A stretch of DNA of 64,000 bases from Calvatia gigantea (taxonomy: Eukaryota > Basidiomycota > Agaricomycetes > Agaricales > Lycoperdaceae), in the NCBI GenBank assembly GCA_025093985.1, contig JACAAK010000009.1:2356001-2420000 (forward strand), in the 5' to 3' direction. The position numbers and the translations under genes were made by a program. This document shows, in pieces, positions 34,791 to 44,593 of this stretch (the first letter of the stretch is position 1; each line of letters opens with the position of its first letter). The notes under the pieces were generated by a model. The model was not told the origin of the DNA, did no database searches, and saw only the letters and a list, made by a program, of their open reading frames with translations.

Positions 34791-35780
34791 TCATGCCTCA
34801 GGAAGCTCATCAAAGTCTCCGTTCACAACTGCAGCAGCAAGTGCTTTTTTAGTGGTGGCGATGAGGAACTTTCCTTTGTTGGAACGCACTAAGAAGATGG
34901 GTGAGTGGCTTCACCTGTCTTGCCAGATAGGGACTGGGACGCCGTTGTATGGGAAGTTGGTGGTAGTAGAGCTGTCCCAGTAGTTCTTGACTATCGAGTT
35001 CCAATAGTGTTGGTCCTTTTCTTGTCCTGGCAATACAGTGCGGAATCTTGTGGGTAGAAGAAAAACCGATACGAGTTGTGGTGGTGTGATGGTTTTAATG
35101 AAGCGGTGGAGGGCGTTGACTTCTTCCTTCATTGAAACTGTGGTTTCTTTGTCCATAGGGGTATCAGTGTGGGTCGGTAGTATGGGGTTGACGGTGTTGT
35201 GTAGTTCAGAAAGAGTGATATGAATTCTGTTGACCAAGGTGTTGATGTCAGGATCCTTATTTGACTTGTCCCTTCCAAGTAATTTCATGGCTATATCGGT
35301 GAGTTCTAGGAATATGTTAGTGATGTCAAGGTGGTTAAAGACCTCAAGGCCCAAATCGATTCAGCTTTGGAGCCCTTGGATGTGATCTTTTTCATTAGGG
35401 GTGAGGGTGGACTGGTCTAGTACTCAGAAGATGGCGGGAATATGTTGGTTGGTGGAGGAGGAGGCATTGGTGAATTCAGCATACATGTCAGCGAAGATGA
35501 TGCAAGCAGTAGCGAGGGTAATGTGCCAGTTTACTACCAGTCATTTGTTCTGGGCGGTAATGTTTTTGATCTCACTGTTGGTTGCCTTGTCGATGTCTTT
35601 GAGCAAGGCTTCAAGGAGTCCTTGTGCAGGGGACAGTGTTTTAGTGAGATTGAAACAGATTCTCTGGGGGGCAGGTGCTTGGCTGTTGCCTGGTTTGGGG
35701 AATGGAAGGGAGGAGATTCTGGTGGGTGTGGGATGGACGAGGGAGTCGATAGCGATGCGGTTAGATTGGGAGGCAGGCAT
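34791..35780 (-). pseudogene. ORF3 of gypsy copy 4 (several stops)
   Basis: ATG 35780 (MPASQSNRIAIDSLVHPTPT). Stops: TGA 35426-35424 after PAIF (shared with copies 2 and 3), a TGA near 35,360 (QS-stop-IDLGLEV) and a TGA near 34,911 after VPIWQDR. The C-terminal block FRTVLPGQEKDQHYWNSIVK is retained. Confidence 0.78.
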
Positions 35781-35786
35781 GTCTAT

Positions 35787-38330
35787 TTAGTTTTTTTGTC
35801 TAGGTTGCTTGTTTGCTGCTTTTTTGTGTTTTCTGCTCCCTCTTTTATGGGTATCCTCCAGATGCCTTTTTAGGTAGTCTCTTATGGTGTCTTTAGTGTT
35901 TTCCAGGTTAGACTCCGCTATCCACGTATCTTCTTCATTGTTGTACCCCTTCCAGTGGACCAGGAATTGATAACCCCTTCCTTGTTTTCGTCGTCTGCAG
36001 ATCTCATCTACTTCATATTCTTCTTCATTGTTGATGATCACCAGGTTGGGCGCTGATGGTTGTTTTTGACTTGGGAACTCCGCCTGGTGTGCTAGTGTCA
36101 GGAGCTGTTCATTGAATACATCATGGATGGCCCATCCGTCCAGCAGTTTCAGCTGATATGCTGCTTCTCCTATCTTTTCCTTAATAAGGAAAGGTCCATA
36201 CCATTTTTGGCCTAGCTTCTTTGATGATTGATTGGTATGGATATTGGTGTTCTCTAACCATACTTTATCTCCTGTTTGATACATGCTGGTGTGGGTTTTA
36301 CTGTGGTCATGTTGCTATTTCATCTTTTCTTGGTATGTCTGTAGTGCTGATGAGGCGTTGTCTCAGGCACACTGCAGTTGTTCCAGGAATGCTGTGGTGA
36401 CAGGGTTGTTTGTTGTTGGCTCATTCTTGCCTTTTCATGGATTTCTTCCATAGTTCAGGAAAAATGGTGTCTCCTGTGTCCCTCCATGTTGTTTGTCATT
36501 GTACTGAAATTCTGCGATGGGGAGCCACTCCGCCCAGTCATCCTGGTCATAGTTGCAGTACAGGCGGATATAGGTCTCTACTTCTCTGTTGATGCATTTG
36601 GTTTGTCCATCTATTTGCAGGTGATATGCCGTTGATAGATTTTGTTCAATGCTGAGCCCCTTGAACAGTTCTTTGGTGAATTCTGATGCAAATTGAGGCC
36701 CTCGGTCACTAAGTACTTTCCTTGGCAGTCCATGTAGCTTCCATATTTCATCTTGGTATATCCTTGCAATGTCCTTAGATGACGCATCCGTGGTTGTTGC
36801 TGAGAGTCATATCATTTTTGTGAAGCGGTCTACAATGACTAGTATTGTGTCTTTTCCTTTAGACTCTAGCAGTGGTCCGATTATGTTGATACTGATTTCC
36901 TCCCAAGATCCATTTGGTATTGGGAGGGGGTGTAATGACGATTTGAGCAGTGTCGTTCTAGACTTGGTCCTTTGACAGACTTGGCATCCTCGGATATATC
37001 TCTTTACATCCCTTCATATTGATGGCCACCAGTAGTCCCAGCTGATTAGTTCCATCATTCTGTGTTGTCCTGGGTGTCCTGCATCTGGGGTGTCATGGTA
37101 CTGTATTAGGATGTCTTCTCGTAGTTTCTGATTAGGTGGAACATATGCACTATTCTGTTTGTAGATTATTCCGCCATCTTCAGTGAGTTGGGATCCTTGC
37201 TTCTTTAGTTCAGTCAGGACTATTGTTTCTCGTTGGGTCCGGTTTCGAATTCATTCTAGAAAGTTTGGTTCGATGAATAGTTCCACTCATAGGAGTACCA
37301 TGCTGTCTGTGCTGTCCACCTGTAGCCAGCTTTCCCGAATCATGGTGACTAGTTTATCTTCTTGTTCCTTGGCATTTGGTGAATTCGGGATAGTAGGTCA
37401 GCTTTCATGTTTGTTTTCCCTGGTACATGTTGTAGCATGAAGTCATAGTCTTGCAGTCACAGATACCACTGTGCTTGTCGCCTGTTTAGTTTCTGTGGCT
37501 CTCAGTAATACTTCAGGTTTTCGTGGTCCGTCCAGATTTCGAATTGTTCTTTGGCATCTAAGAGATAGTGTCTCCATTCTTTCAGGGCATAGACAATGGC
37601 TAGCAGTTCTTTGTCATATATTTCATAGTTCTGTTCTGCTGGTGACAGGATTCATGATGTGAAAGCAATGGGGTGCCATTTTTCTTCTTGTAGCTGTAAA
37701 AGTACCCCTCCTAATGCATAGTCTGATGCATCGACTTCTACTCTGAATTAGCCATGTCATTGTGGTAGTGTCAGGACAGGTTCTTCGGTGATATGTTTTT
37801 TGAGCTGATTGAATGAGTTTTGGTGTTCTTGTGTCCATTCCCATGTGGTTGCTCCTTTGAGTTTGTTTAGGGGTCCCGCAATTGTGCTAAAGTTTTTGAT
37901 GAAACATCAATAATAGTTTGCAAAACCCAGGAACCTTTCTACCCCCTTGGTGTTCTTGGGTTCGGGCCATTCCCATACTGATTTTACTTTGTCCTCTTCT
38001 ATTTCGATTTGTCCATGTCCTACCCAAACTCCTAGCATGGGGATTTCTTCTGCATCGAAGATGCACTTGGTTCGTTTGAAGCATAGATTGTACTGGGCTG
38101 CTCATTCCAGAAATCGTACTGTCCATTCCTTTAGTTGCTCCTTAGTGTCTCCCAGGATGGCAAAGTCATCCATATAGTTTATGATGTCTCCATTTTGTAA
38201 GAGGTCGTGGAAGATGCTTGTCATTATTCTGGAGAACATCCTTGGCAAGTTACTTAGGCCAAAGTACATGACTGTTGGCTCAAAGAGTCCTTCATTGGTG
38301 AGGAAGGCAGCTTTCCATTCGTCTCCTTCT
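35787..38330 (-). pseudogene. pol: pol fragment of gypsy copy 4: RT, RNase H, integrase, chromodomain
   Basis: RT is at 38,330-37,900 with INYMDDFAILGDTKEQLKEW (YMDD intact). RNase H follows near 37,870-37,450, the integrase zinc region and core from about 37,330 to 36,560, and an open frame 36,284-35,787 holds the integrase tail and chromodomain (YQTGDKVWLENTNIHTNQSS, LVHWKGYNNEEDTWIAESNL). Several stops and frameshifts are present. This copy keeps arginine at positions where copy 1 has TGA (VRFLE; EWRHYLL). Confidence 0.8.
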
Positions 38331-38615
38331 TTAACCTCAGGTTGCAACTTGGGCTAAGACTTGAGGGCGAGTAAGGGGAGAGAAACTAAGTGGTTAAGCA
38401 TACCGAATACAGGAGTATGTATATATGCTTAAATACGATAAACATCTGGTTGAACAGATGGAGATGACTATATGAAACATCCAATGACAATGGCACAGTA
38501 GTTACTGGGGATCAATATCCGGAGATTGCTGGACTAGAATAGGTAAAACAGGTACAAGATGGGGCAGAATGCAGACAAGTACAGAGTGAGTAAGAATAGG
38601 TGAAAGTTCACAACA
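38331..38615 (-). repeat. Truncated LTR, probably the 5' LTR of gypsy copy 3
   Basis: It lacks the first 22 bp of the 307-bp LTR as read on plus (starts TTAACCTCAGG) and ends TTCACAACA. It is closest to the LTR of copy 3. It also contains GATGGGGCAGAATGCAG, the uninterrupted form of the site where the 6.7-kb element entered. Confidence 0.78.
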
Positions 38616-38831
38616 GTAACTTGACTTTACTCTTCTTAGTGAAGGTAGTTAGCTATTCTAGTGTTCTCTACATGTTGTTGTTTCACATTACTTTGTGGAA
38701 TTGTCCCTCATATTGTCAGATTGCCTTCCTATGAACTTGCCTTGTGCAGAAAACTTTAAAATATCTATCCCATCAGCTCAATTTAAGCCATATATCCCTA
38801 TCACACTTAGTATTCTATTTCTGCCTCTTTA
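38616..38831. repeat. Partial second copy of the TAATCTAA element (3' end)
   Basis: It matches 24,490-24,706 with many C-to-T type differences (shared CTTGCCTTGTGCAGAAA, CTATTTCTGCCTCTTTA). It joins the DUF6589-like gene 9 bp after that gene's stop codon. Confidence 0.72.
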
Positions 38832-38839
38832 ATGTGAAA

Positions 38840-39850
38840 CTAGAGAAGGTTGTTTTTATCAATGGTAATTATTTGTGGTTGAAAAGGATTGTTTGGGTCT
38901 CTCTCCCAGAGCCAGACTGAACAGCATAAATCATCTGTATCCCCTAATCCATGGAGTGGAATGGTAGTTGCAGATATTGCACCAACAAATGTTGTATCCT
39001 TCCCCAGTATTGGCTCAGCAACCCAAAAAGTTATGTCAAAATTGTTGTAGGCAAAGCCCATTGTGAGTGTGTGTATGGAGTTGTGAAGCTTGATACTAGC
39101 CTCATGAGATAATGATTTGATAGCCAAGTGGATGGACATGAGTGCCACAGATAATCCTGCATGTGCAAGTGTCTCAATGACCTTCTCTGGAACAGAGGTG
39201 GAGTGATAGAAGATGCCCAGGATACTCTGTCAGAAGTTGCACCTCTGGTTTGTGCTCTGGAGGAAGATTGATATGCAAACAACTGATTTCTAGGTGTTAT
39301 GTGAACATTGGCAGAGATATGATATTAGTAGTGAGTGACTTACAATAACTATGAGAGCTGCATTTTGTGCCCTTGCTCTCTCAGCCTTCCTTTCCTTCTT
39401 TGTTTGATGCTTACTTTCACCTATGCCTCCTGTAGATGCATCTTCCACCATTTTGTCATTGATCCTGCTCTCCCATGCTCCACCAAGACCAGTAACAGCC
39501 ACCTGTTCAGCTCCCAACCTATCATCTGATTGTAATTGACAAAATTGATGGCAATTAGCATCCAGCAGCTCTTGCATCAATTTCCATGTCCAGAGTGAGA
39601 CCTTTTTCATCTTCACAGCTGCTTCTTGCATAAAGGAGCCTTTGAGATACTCCACTGATGCATTGTTAGCATGAAAGTGGAGGCCTTGATTCCTCTGACT
39701 CAAGGTTATGAGCTCAGTCCATAATTTTAGAAGAACATGGTTGAATGCCCATTCAAAAACAGCATCAGAGTATCTTTTATAGAGATCCTCAAGGGCCTGG
39801 ACAGGGCTTATATCCACTGAGGAGCATTGTGAAGGAGTGGGATGATTCAT
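38840..39850 (-). pseudogene. DUF6589-like protein gene of the TIR element, truncated with one stop
   Basis: Two exons are visible. The first (39850 to about 39,347) reads MNHPTPSQCSS, then VFEWAFNHVLLKLWTELITL, GLHFHANNASVEYLKGSFMQ and a basic stretch KKERKAERARAQNAA. An intron (about 39,346-39,288) leads to VVCISIFLQSTNQRCNF, a TGA, then QSILGIFYHSTSVPEKVIET, TMGFAYNNFDITFWVAEP and DTTFVGAISATTIPLHGL. From memory this is the family Pfam calls DUF6589, abundant in Agaricomycetes; I could not check. The C-terminal two-thirds are missing, probably lost when other elements inserted. It points inwards from the right TIR, facing the helicase remnant. Function is unknown; a role in moving the element is my inference. 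Confidence 0.7.
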
Positions 39851-40029
39851 TGTCCACTCTGAGGACGCTGTAAGAAGATGGAAGGGGATCACACAGCTGC
39901 ACTTTGATAAATTATAACATTATTGTATTTCTTAAGCAATAGCCTTTTTTGGTTGACACATCGGGAGGTGTCTCAACTAGGCAAAAGGCGCAACCTTCAT
40001 GCGCCCATTGTTTGCTTACCTCAGCGTCG

Positions 40030-40166
40030 AAGCCTGAGTCAAATAACTACAAATTTACAAGTTGTGCCAGTCGGCGGGACGCTTTAAAAGTTGTTTTGAA
40101 GTTTCGGTTAAACTTCGGAACAACGATTATCTAAGAGCGTCCCGCAGGACTGGGAAGGAGTCTGCC
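40030..40166 (-). repeat. Right terminal inverted repeat of the 29-kb element
   Basis: Inverted partner of 10836-10972, ending GACTGGGAAGGAGTCTGCC, followed by target duplication GTTAC at 40167-40171. It carries the same inner pair (GTCGGCGGGACGC and GCGTCCCGCAGGAC) and central palindrome as the left end. Confidence 0.85.
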
Positions 40167-40171
40167 GTTAC

Positions 40172-41412
40172 TGTATTCCGAATTTGGGCCAGATCGAGAA
40201 CCACAACAGCTGGAGCCCGCTTGGTATCAAAATCAAAATTAAGCCAAGCAGAAGTGTAGTGACATCACAAAAAATAGGCATGGTCCCAGGGATACGCATC
40301 CTAAGCGCTACCCAAAAGGTAGGTGAATCTGCCATTCCTTCATCGTTTGTCCCTAGCTCCGGCAAGAAAAATGTTGTGTGGTTGATTAGAATGATCGTGA
40401 TATATTTTTTCCATCCCCTTAGGAAGTGAGCGGATCCTACCAAAGTACTGGTTAGAATTTAGCGACGACCATCCACGCCTCATGAACTTTTACTCAGTTT
40501 ATCCCTTCCTAGGCCTTGGACCTATCAGTGACCCATTGTAGCCCGAATCTTGCGTCTCGGTTCACGGTGATAGCTTTTGTTGATACTTTTTATCCCTTCA
40601 TTTTCCGTTGCTCCTTCCGTTTGGATCCTTTGGCGGTTTGTTTTCATTATTGAGATGCAAGGTTGTGAATCTCGGTTCGCCATGGGCAACAACTCTTCCT
40701 TCCAATCAATTAGAACCCTGACACCCATGTTATCATCGGGGAAATACTGAAGAGGCGTTACCCGTGCGCAACACTTAAATCATAGGCACGTTGTCTTTCC
40801 AGTTTACGCACAACAGAGACTCTTTGAGCGAGCGGAAAAGGAGCTATGTTAGCGGCGAGCCTCTGTTTAGGGTTAAGTGTGTGATTGGCGGCGCAGAAGT
40901 TGTCAATGGATACACGAGCAATCCCTTCCCCCAGCACCAAGACTGGAGTTCTGGGGTGCTTATCATCGATAGAATATGAGAGCAGAGGGCGGTAGGCTCC
41001 TCGGGTGGAAGTCCAAATTGAACGTTGTCGTGTTTAATTGGGGGGCAGGGTCCTGGACGATCAAAAGAAAAGGTGATCAAGAGATCCGGGTGAAGAGCGC
41101 ATTCCGCAGTCTGACACATACGGATCGCTTCTTGGCAACACGGAAAATTCAATTAATGGTGATAATTAGGGCCCCGGTAGCCCGGATTTGCGAATACAAC
41201 CAAGCAGATGATCAATTCATTCGCAAAAAAAAATCAAAAGTAGGATCGCGGGTGGGTGGTAGGACCTAGATTATCGATGGTAGAATTCATTTGTTCTTCT
41301 ACAAGGTCCGACAGTGGTTAGAGAACTATGGACATGAATGGATCGCAAGAGCAAGATACAGGATTGCAAAAATGAGAATGAGATATGCATCGGTGTCAAT
41401 TTCATGGAATGT
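40172..41412. other. Gene-free stretch right of the insertion
   Basis: Only short ORFs, none with recognisable motifs. The sequence is no longer CpG-depleted, consistent with ordinary intergenic DNA and the 3' region of the next gene. Confidence 0.55.
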
Positions 41413-42277
41413 CTATTTTGCTTTGCCCTGCTTCGGAGAGGGAATGAGAGCGAGAAGTCCGAAAACAAGTGCGTACAATGCGCCGGCTGATGTATTTTTC
41501 GTCAGTGCAGAAATTAAAGGGGATAGTGCAATTAACCATACTCACCGGCTACGAACCCTTGCACGTATCCCAAACCAGACCATTGACCTAGGGCTATAAC
41601 GTAGAGCAACCAGCCGAGAATGATGCTGGTGGTGAGTACCTGGATAAATATGGGTATGAATTCAAAAGTTGCAATGACAAGAGCGGTATTGGTCACTCAC
41701 AGGAATAATAGTGGATAGGGAACCTGACTGTCGCCAAGTACGCCACTAACAATGAGGAAGATGAAGCACCGAATGATCAATACTCATTCAGACCTGTTAT
41801 TCCCATTCCACGTACTTCCGGATTTTCGCCTCGCTGGTGTATAAGGACCAGGATATAGAGAAATAGGACAACCATCGCTATTGCGTTGCCGAAGGCCGCC
41901 CAGGCAACCTTGCTGAACGAAACAACGCCCCATAACATTTTTCAAACAACATTGAAGACATATCCGGATCATTTCCACCAGACAATGGTCGGAAAAATTG
42001 ATGTTGATAGACTGACATGAGTACTATCCTGGGTACAAGTATGATGTAACGGCTCATACCTACGCCAAGAACCGTCCTTCGCCTGCAACATTGTCAAAAG
42101 CTTGTCCATAGTGCCAAGATAGTATGTGACTGTAGCACCAGGTATGATGAGCTTAAGCTGGCGTATGGCATTGTCGGTCCAAGACGGTTGTCGGGTCCTT
42201 CTGGAAGGGGATCGTGACTGGCGAGTTGAACTAGTCCTATTGCGCGTCGTAGTTGGCCCTTCAGACATGGAAGACAT
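41413..42277 (-). CDS. Small multi-span membrane protein, unknown function
   Basis: ATG 42277 starts a basic, Ser/Thr/Arg-rich N-terminus (MSSMSEGPTTTRNRTSSTRQ), then TVTYYLGTMDKLLTMLQAKD. Further exons give hydrophobic segments SFSKVAWAAFGNAIAMVVLF and LYILVLIHQRGENPE, then TTSIILGWLLYVIALGQWSG, then GALYALVFGLLALIPSPK, ending KQGKAK and TAG at 41413. Introns are short; the boundaries around 41,700-41,790 are unsettled, since I could not get one frame through without guessing. Four membrane spans seem likely. I recognise no family. Confidence 0.6.
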
Positions 42278-42733
42278 GGTGGTTTTCGCAAGCGGGATAA
42301 GATGAGTATTTGGGATATGAGGGACGGGATTAAATCATGGAAGTAAGAGAGTTTCTTGGACAAATTGCCCAGCGATTCGTCGGAGGTCGAGGCTGCTCCA
42401 TGTTCAGCCGATCACATGATCACTCCTCCACTCTTCAGCGCTTCAGCGCCTCAGGACTGTGGCCTCCGCTTTAGCTCTTCGTCCCAGGTGTTGTATTCAT
42501 ATTGATACTACCCAGTTAAGAAAAAATGTCACCTAGCTCAGCCCTGGCTTACACCGGCCGCGTCTTAACAGTAGGTTTGTTTCTCGTGATATATGGAAAG
42601 TAGAGAAATATGCACTACCGCGGCATTCTCGTGCGCTTGTTTAAACGTTTATATTCAGGTCGTAAAAGTGTCACAGGTAGAACAAGGACAAAGAGAATAT
42701 GAGGATATTAAATAAGTCAAGACTTGACACTGT
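42278..42733. other. Intergenic spacer
   Basis: 456 bp between two minus-strand genes; presumably the promoter of the membrane protein and the 3' end of the reductase. Nothing specific seen. Confidence 0.5.
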
Positions 42734-44168
42734 TTAGAATTTGGCTTTTAGATTCGGTTCCTCGGACAACTTGACCACCCTGTAGTTGAGGTTAGTATCT
42801 CATGATACACATCCAGATAGATTCCGGCGTACAGTTTTCCGGTGTTGCCACCAGAGAAAAGCAAAGGCAGAGCTTTGGGAGCTTCTTCAACACCACCTTC
42901 TACAATATGAAAACGGCGTTTGATTTTTCCATTGACCAAATTCTGCCCTATTTCCTTGAGAGCGGCGGGGTATTCGTCCTTGTAATCAAACCTGAGGAAT
43001 TGTCAACTGGTGAATTGGCTTGGAGAAAGAATGCCACCGAACACGAGGAAACCTTGGATCTTGGCACGTTGTGCAATAAGATTGAGGTATGCCTGGAGGC
43101 CTTTGGGCTTGGCCGAATCTGTGATTTATCCTTATTAAGTACCAACGGCCATTGCTGTTGGGGCTTGTAGAATGCTCACTATACGCAGAGATGGCACCTA
43201 GAAGCGGCAGTTAATTAGAGCGTTGTTCAAGGGGGGACCACTGGGGAAACTCACCGCAAAGAGCAACTCGAGCGTTCTTATTCAACCGTGTCAGCATGAA
43301 ATCCAAAATGTCACCTCCAACATTATCAAAGTACACATCCAAGTACCCCACGGTGTCCTTGAAATCCTGCATCCACGTTGAACTTTTATAGTTAAATGCC
43401 CTATCCACGCCGATCTCCTTCTCCAACCATTCACACTTGTCCGGGGACCCAGCAATGGCGTAAACTTTCGCACCAGCAGCCTTGCCTAATTGGCATGCGA
43501 TGGAACCGACGGAACCAGCGGCACCAGAAACAACAAGTTTCTCTCCTGCTTTGAGTTCTCCAACCCTCTTGAGACCAAAGTAAGCTGTGAGGCCGGAACC
43601 ACCAAGGGTGTTAAGGTAATCAAGCGGTTCGACGCCTGGGTAAAGTCTATAGCCCATTATGTTGAATGTGTAGGATTGGGTACTATAATCAGCAAACGTA
43701 CTCAAGCTTGTCAACAGTTTTATCGGGAACAACAGCATATTCAGTCATTCCTATGTCAATGTCAGTTAAGAGTTGAGCCTACATTCTGGGAGGAAGAAAA
43801 CATACCCCAGATACCAACGACATAGTCTCCAACCTGGAACTTGCTTCCCTCTCCTGCAGCAATAACCATGCCAATTCCTTGTGCCCTCATTGTCTATCGC
43901 GCACCATTTAACATACTAGCCATGCATGTTGTGTTATGCCGAGACTGACCTCACCAATTTGCACAGGTGGCATATAACTCCGTGTGTCCTTAACAAATCC
44001 CCTCATGGCAGGATCCAACGAAAGCCATGTGCATTGTACAAGTACTTCTTGTTTTCCTGGTTGACCTAGCGAAGTAAATGGAAGGACCTCCGTACGGAAA
44101 GTATCAGGCTCGAAGTCGCCTTCGGGTCGTGAGTTGAGAACGATGCGTTTGTAGGTTTGGGGAGCCAT
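42734..44168 (-). CDS. NADP-dependent alkenal/leukotriene B4 12-hydroxydehydrogenase-type reductase (MDR family)
   Basis: A medium-chain reductase of the zinc-independent LTB4DH / double-bond reductase group, which reduces the double bond of alpha,beta-unsaturated carbonyls with NADPH. ATG 44168 gives MAPQTYKRIVLNSRPEGDFE, then CTWLSLDPAMRGFVKDTRSY, a signature of this group. The nucleotide-binding core follows: GLTAYFGLKRVGELKAGEKL, VVSGAAGSVGSIACQLGKAA (Rossmann AxxGxxG type), CEWLEKEIGVDRAFNYK and DVYFDNVGGDILDFMLTRLN. The last exons read SAKPKGLQAYLNLIAQRAK, FLVFDYKDEYPAALKEIGQN and LPLLFSGGNTGKL, ending EEPNLKAKF with TAA at 42734. About 340 residues, normal length. The last introns need a GTTCGG donor near 43,050, which is unusual but gives perfect family sequence. 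Confidence 0.85.
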
Positions 44169-44593
44169 GCCAATAGATGAAACGACAACAAGGTAGTACG
44201 TATTTATACGAGACGAAGCTCTGGCAATTCATTGATAATCGATGAGCAAGCACCACGGCGGAGAAAAATTGTGACCGAGTTCAAGATGGGCGGCTCCCGG
44301 CTTCCTCACTACCGGTGTCGCCGATGCGCTAATCAGCTAATCGCTTGTCCCCGGCTGTTCGTCCGTCTCTGTGATTTTCGAGTTGTTTAGCTTAGAAATC
44401 TTATCAAATTGCTTTGAGCCCGGCATCAACATCAGTTCCAATAAGTGCATTTGTATGTATGTTCTAGTATAAGGGTGCTAAAAAAAGGATTAAATGCCGC
44501 AATCTCAACTTCGCCAAGAAACGAAGGGCATTAAAAGTTTGAAGTACATGCCACCTCGACAACACCATTCACAACGACCGCAGTGAATCGGAT
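44169..44593. other. Intergenic spacer
   Basis: Promoter region of the reductase and 3' flank of the aquaporin gene; nothing else recognisable. Confidence 0.5.

Larger units (their letters stand above)
34466..38330 (-). mobile_element. Gypsy copy 4 (minus), lacking gag, protease and 5' LTR
   Basis: The 307-bp 3' LTR (34466-34772) is followed by ORF3 (34791-35780) and pol (35787-38330). It stops abruptly in the reverse transcriptase at EGDEWKAAFLTN, where it joins an LTR of another copy at TTAACCTCAGG. Confidence 0.82.
26071..38615 (-). mobile_element. Gypsy copy 3 (minus), split by two nested elements and a large deletion
   Basis: The 3' LTR starts at 26071, is interrupted at 26,328 by a coding-poor LTR element, and resumes at 33,040 to end at 33,088. 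ORF3 (33114-34097) and the pol end with chromodomain (34104-34465) follow. Gypsy copy 4 begins at 34,466. The truncated LTR at 38331-38615 matches this copy's LTR (both carry GCAGAATGCAGACAAGTA) and not that of copy 4, so I read it as the 5' LTR of copy 3. The pol and gag of copy 3 and the 5' end of copy 4 are deleted. Confidence 0.7.
10836..40166. mobile_element. 29.3-kb TIR-bounded DNA element with GTTAC target duplication, filled with nested retroelements
   Basis: The left end (from 10836) and the reverse complement of the right end (to 40166) align over about 137 bp. Both share GCAGACTCCTTCCCAGTCC, GGACGCTC, AGATAATCG, CCGAAGTTT, ACCGAAACTTCAA, GACTGGCACAACTTGTAA and TTTGTAGTTATTTGACT. 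GTTAC lies immediately outside on both sides (10831-10835 and 40167-40171; the next base is T on both sides), as expected for a target-site duplication. Genes belonging to the element itself are the RecQ-like helicase remnant near the left end and the DUF6589-like gene near the right end, convergent. Everything from 12,388 to 38,831 is later insertions and deletions, so about 2.9 kb of the original element is visible. I know of no named superfamily with this TIR, and the class assignment is inference. Confidence 0.8.

Noticed and set aside
39290..39892. Start of the DUF6589-like gene at 39892
   Set aside because: The codon there is GTG; the first supported ATG is at 39850.
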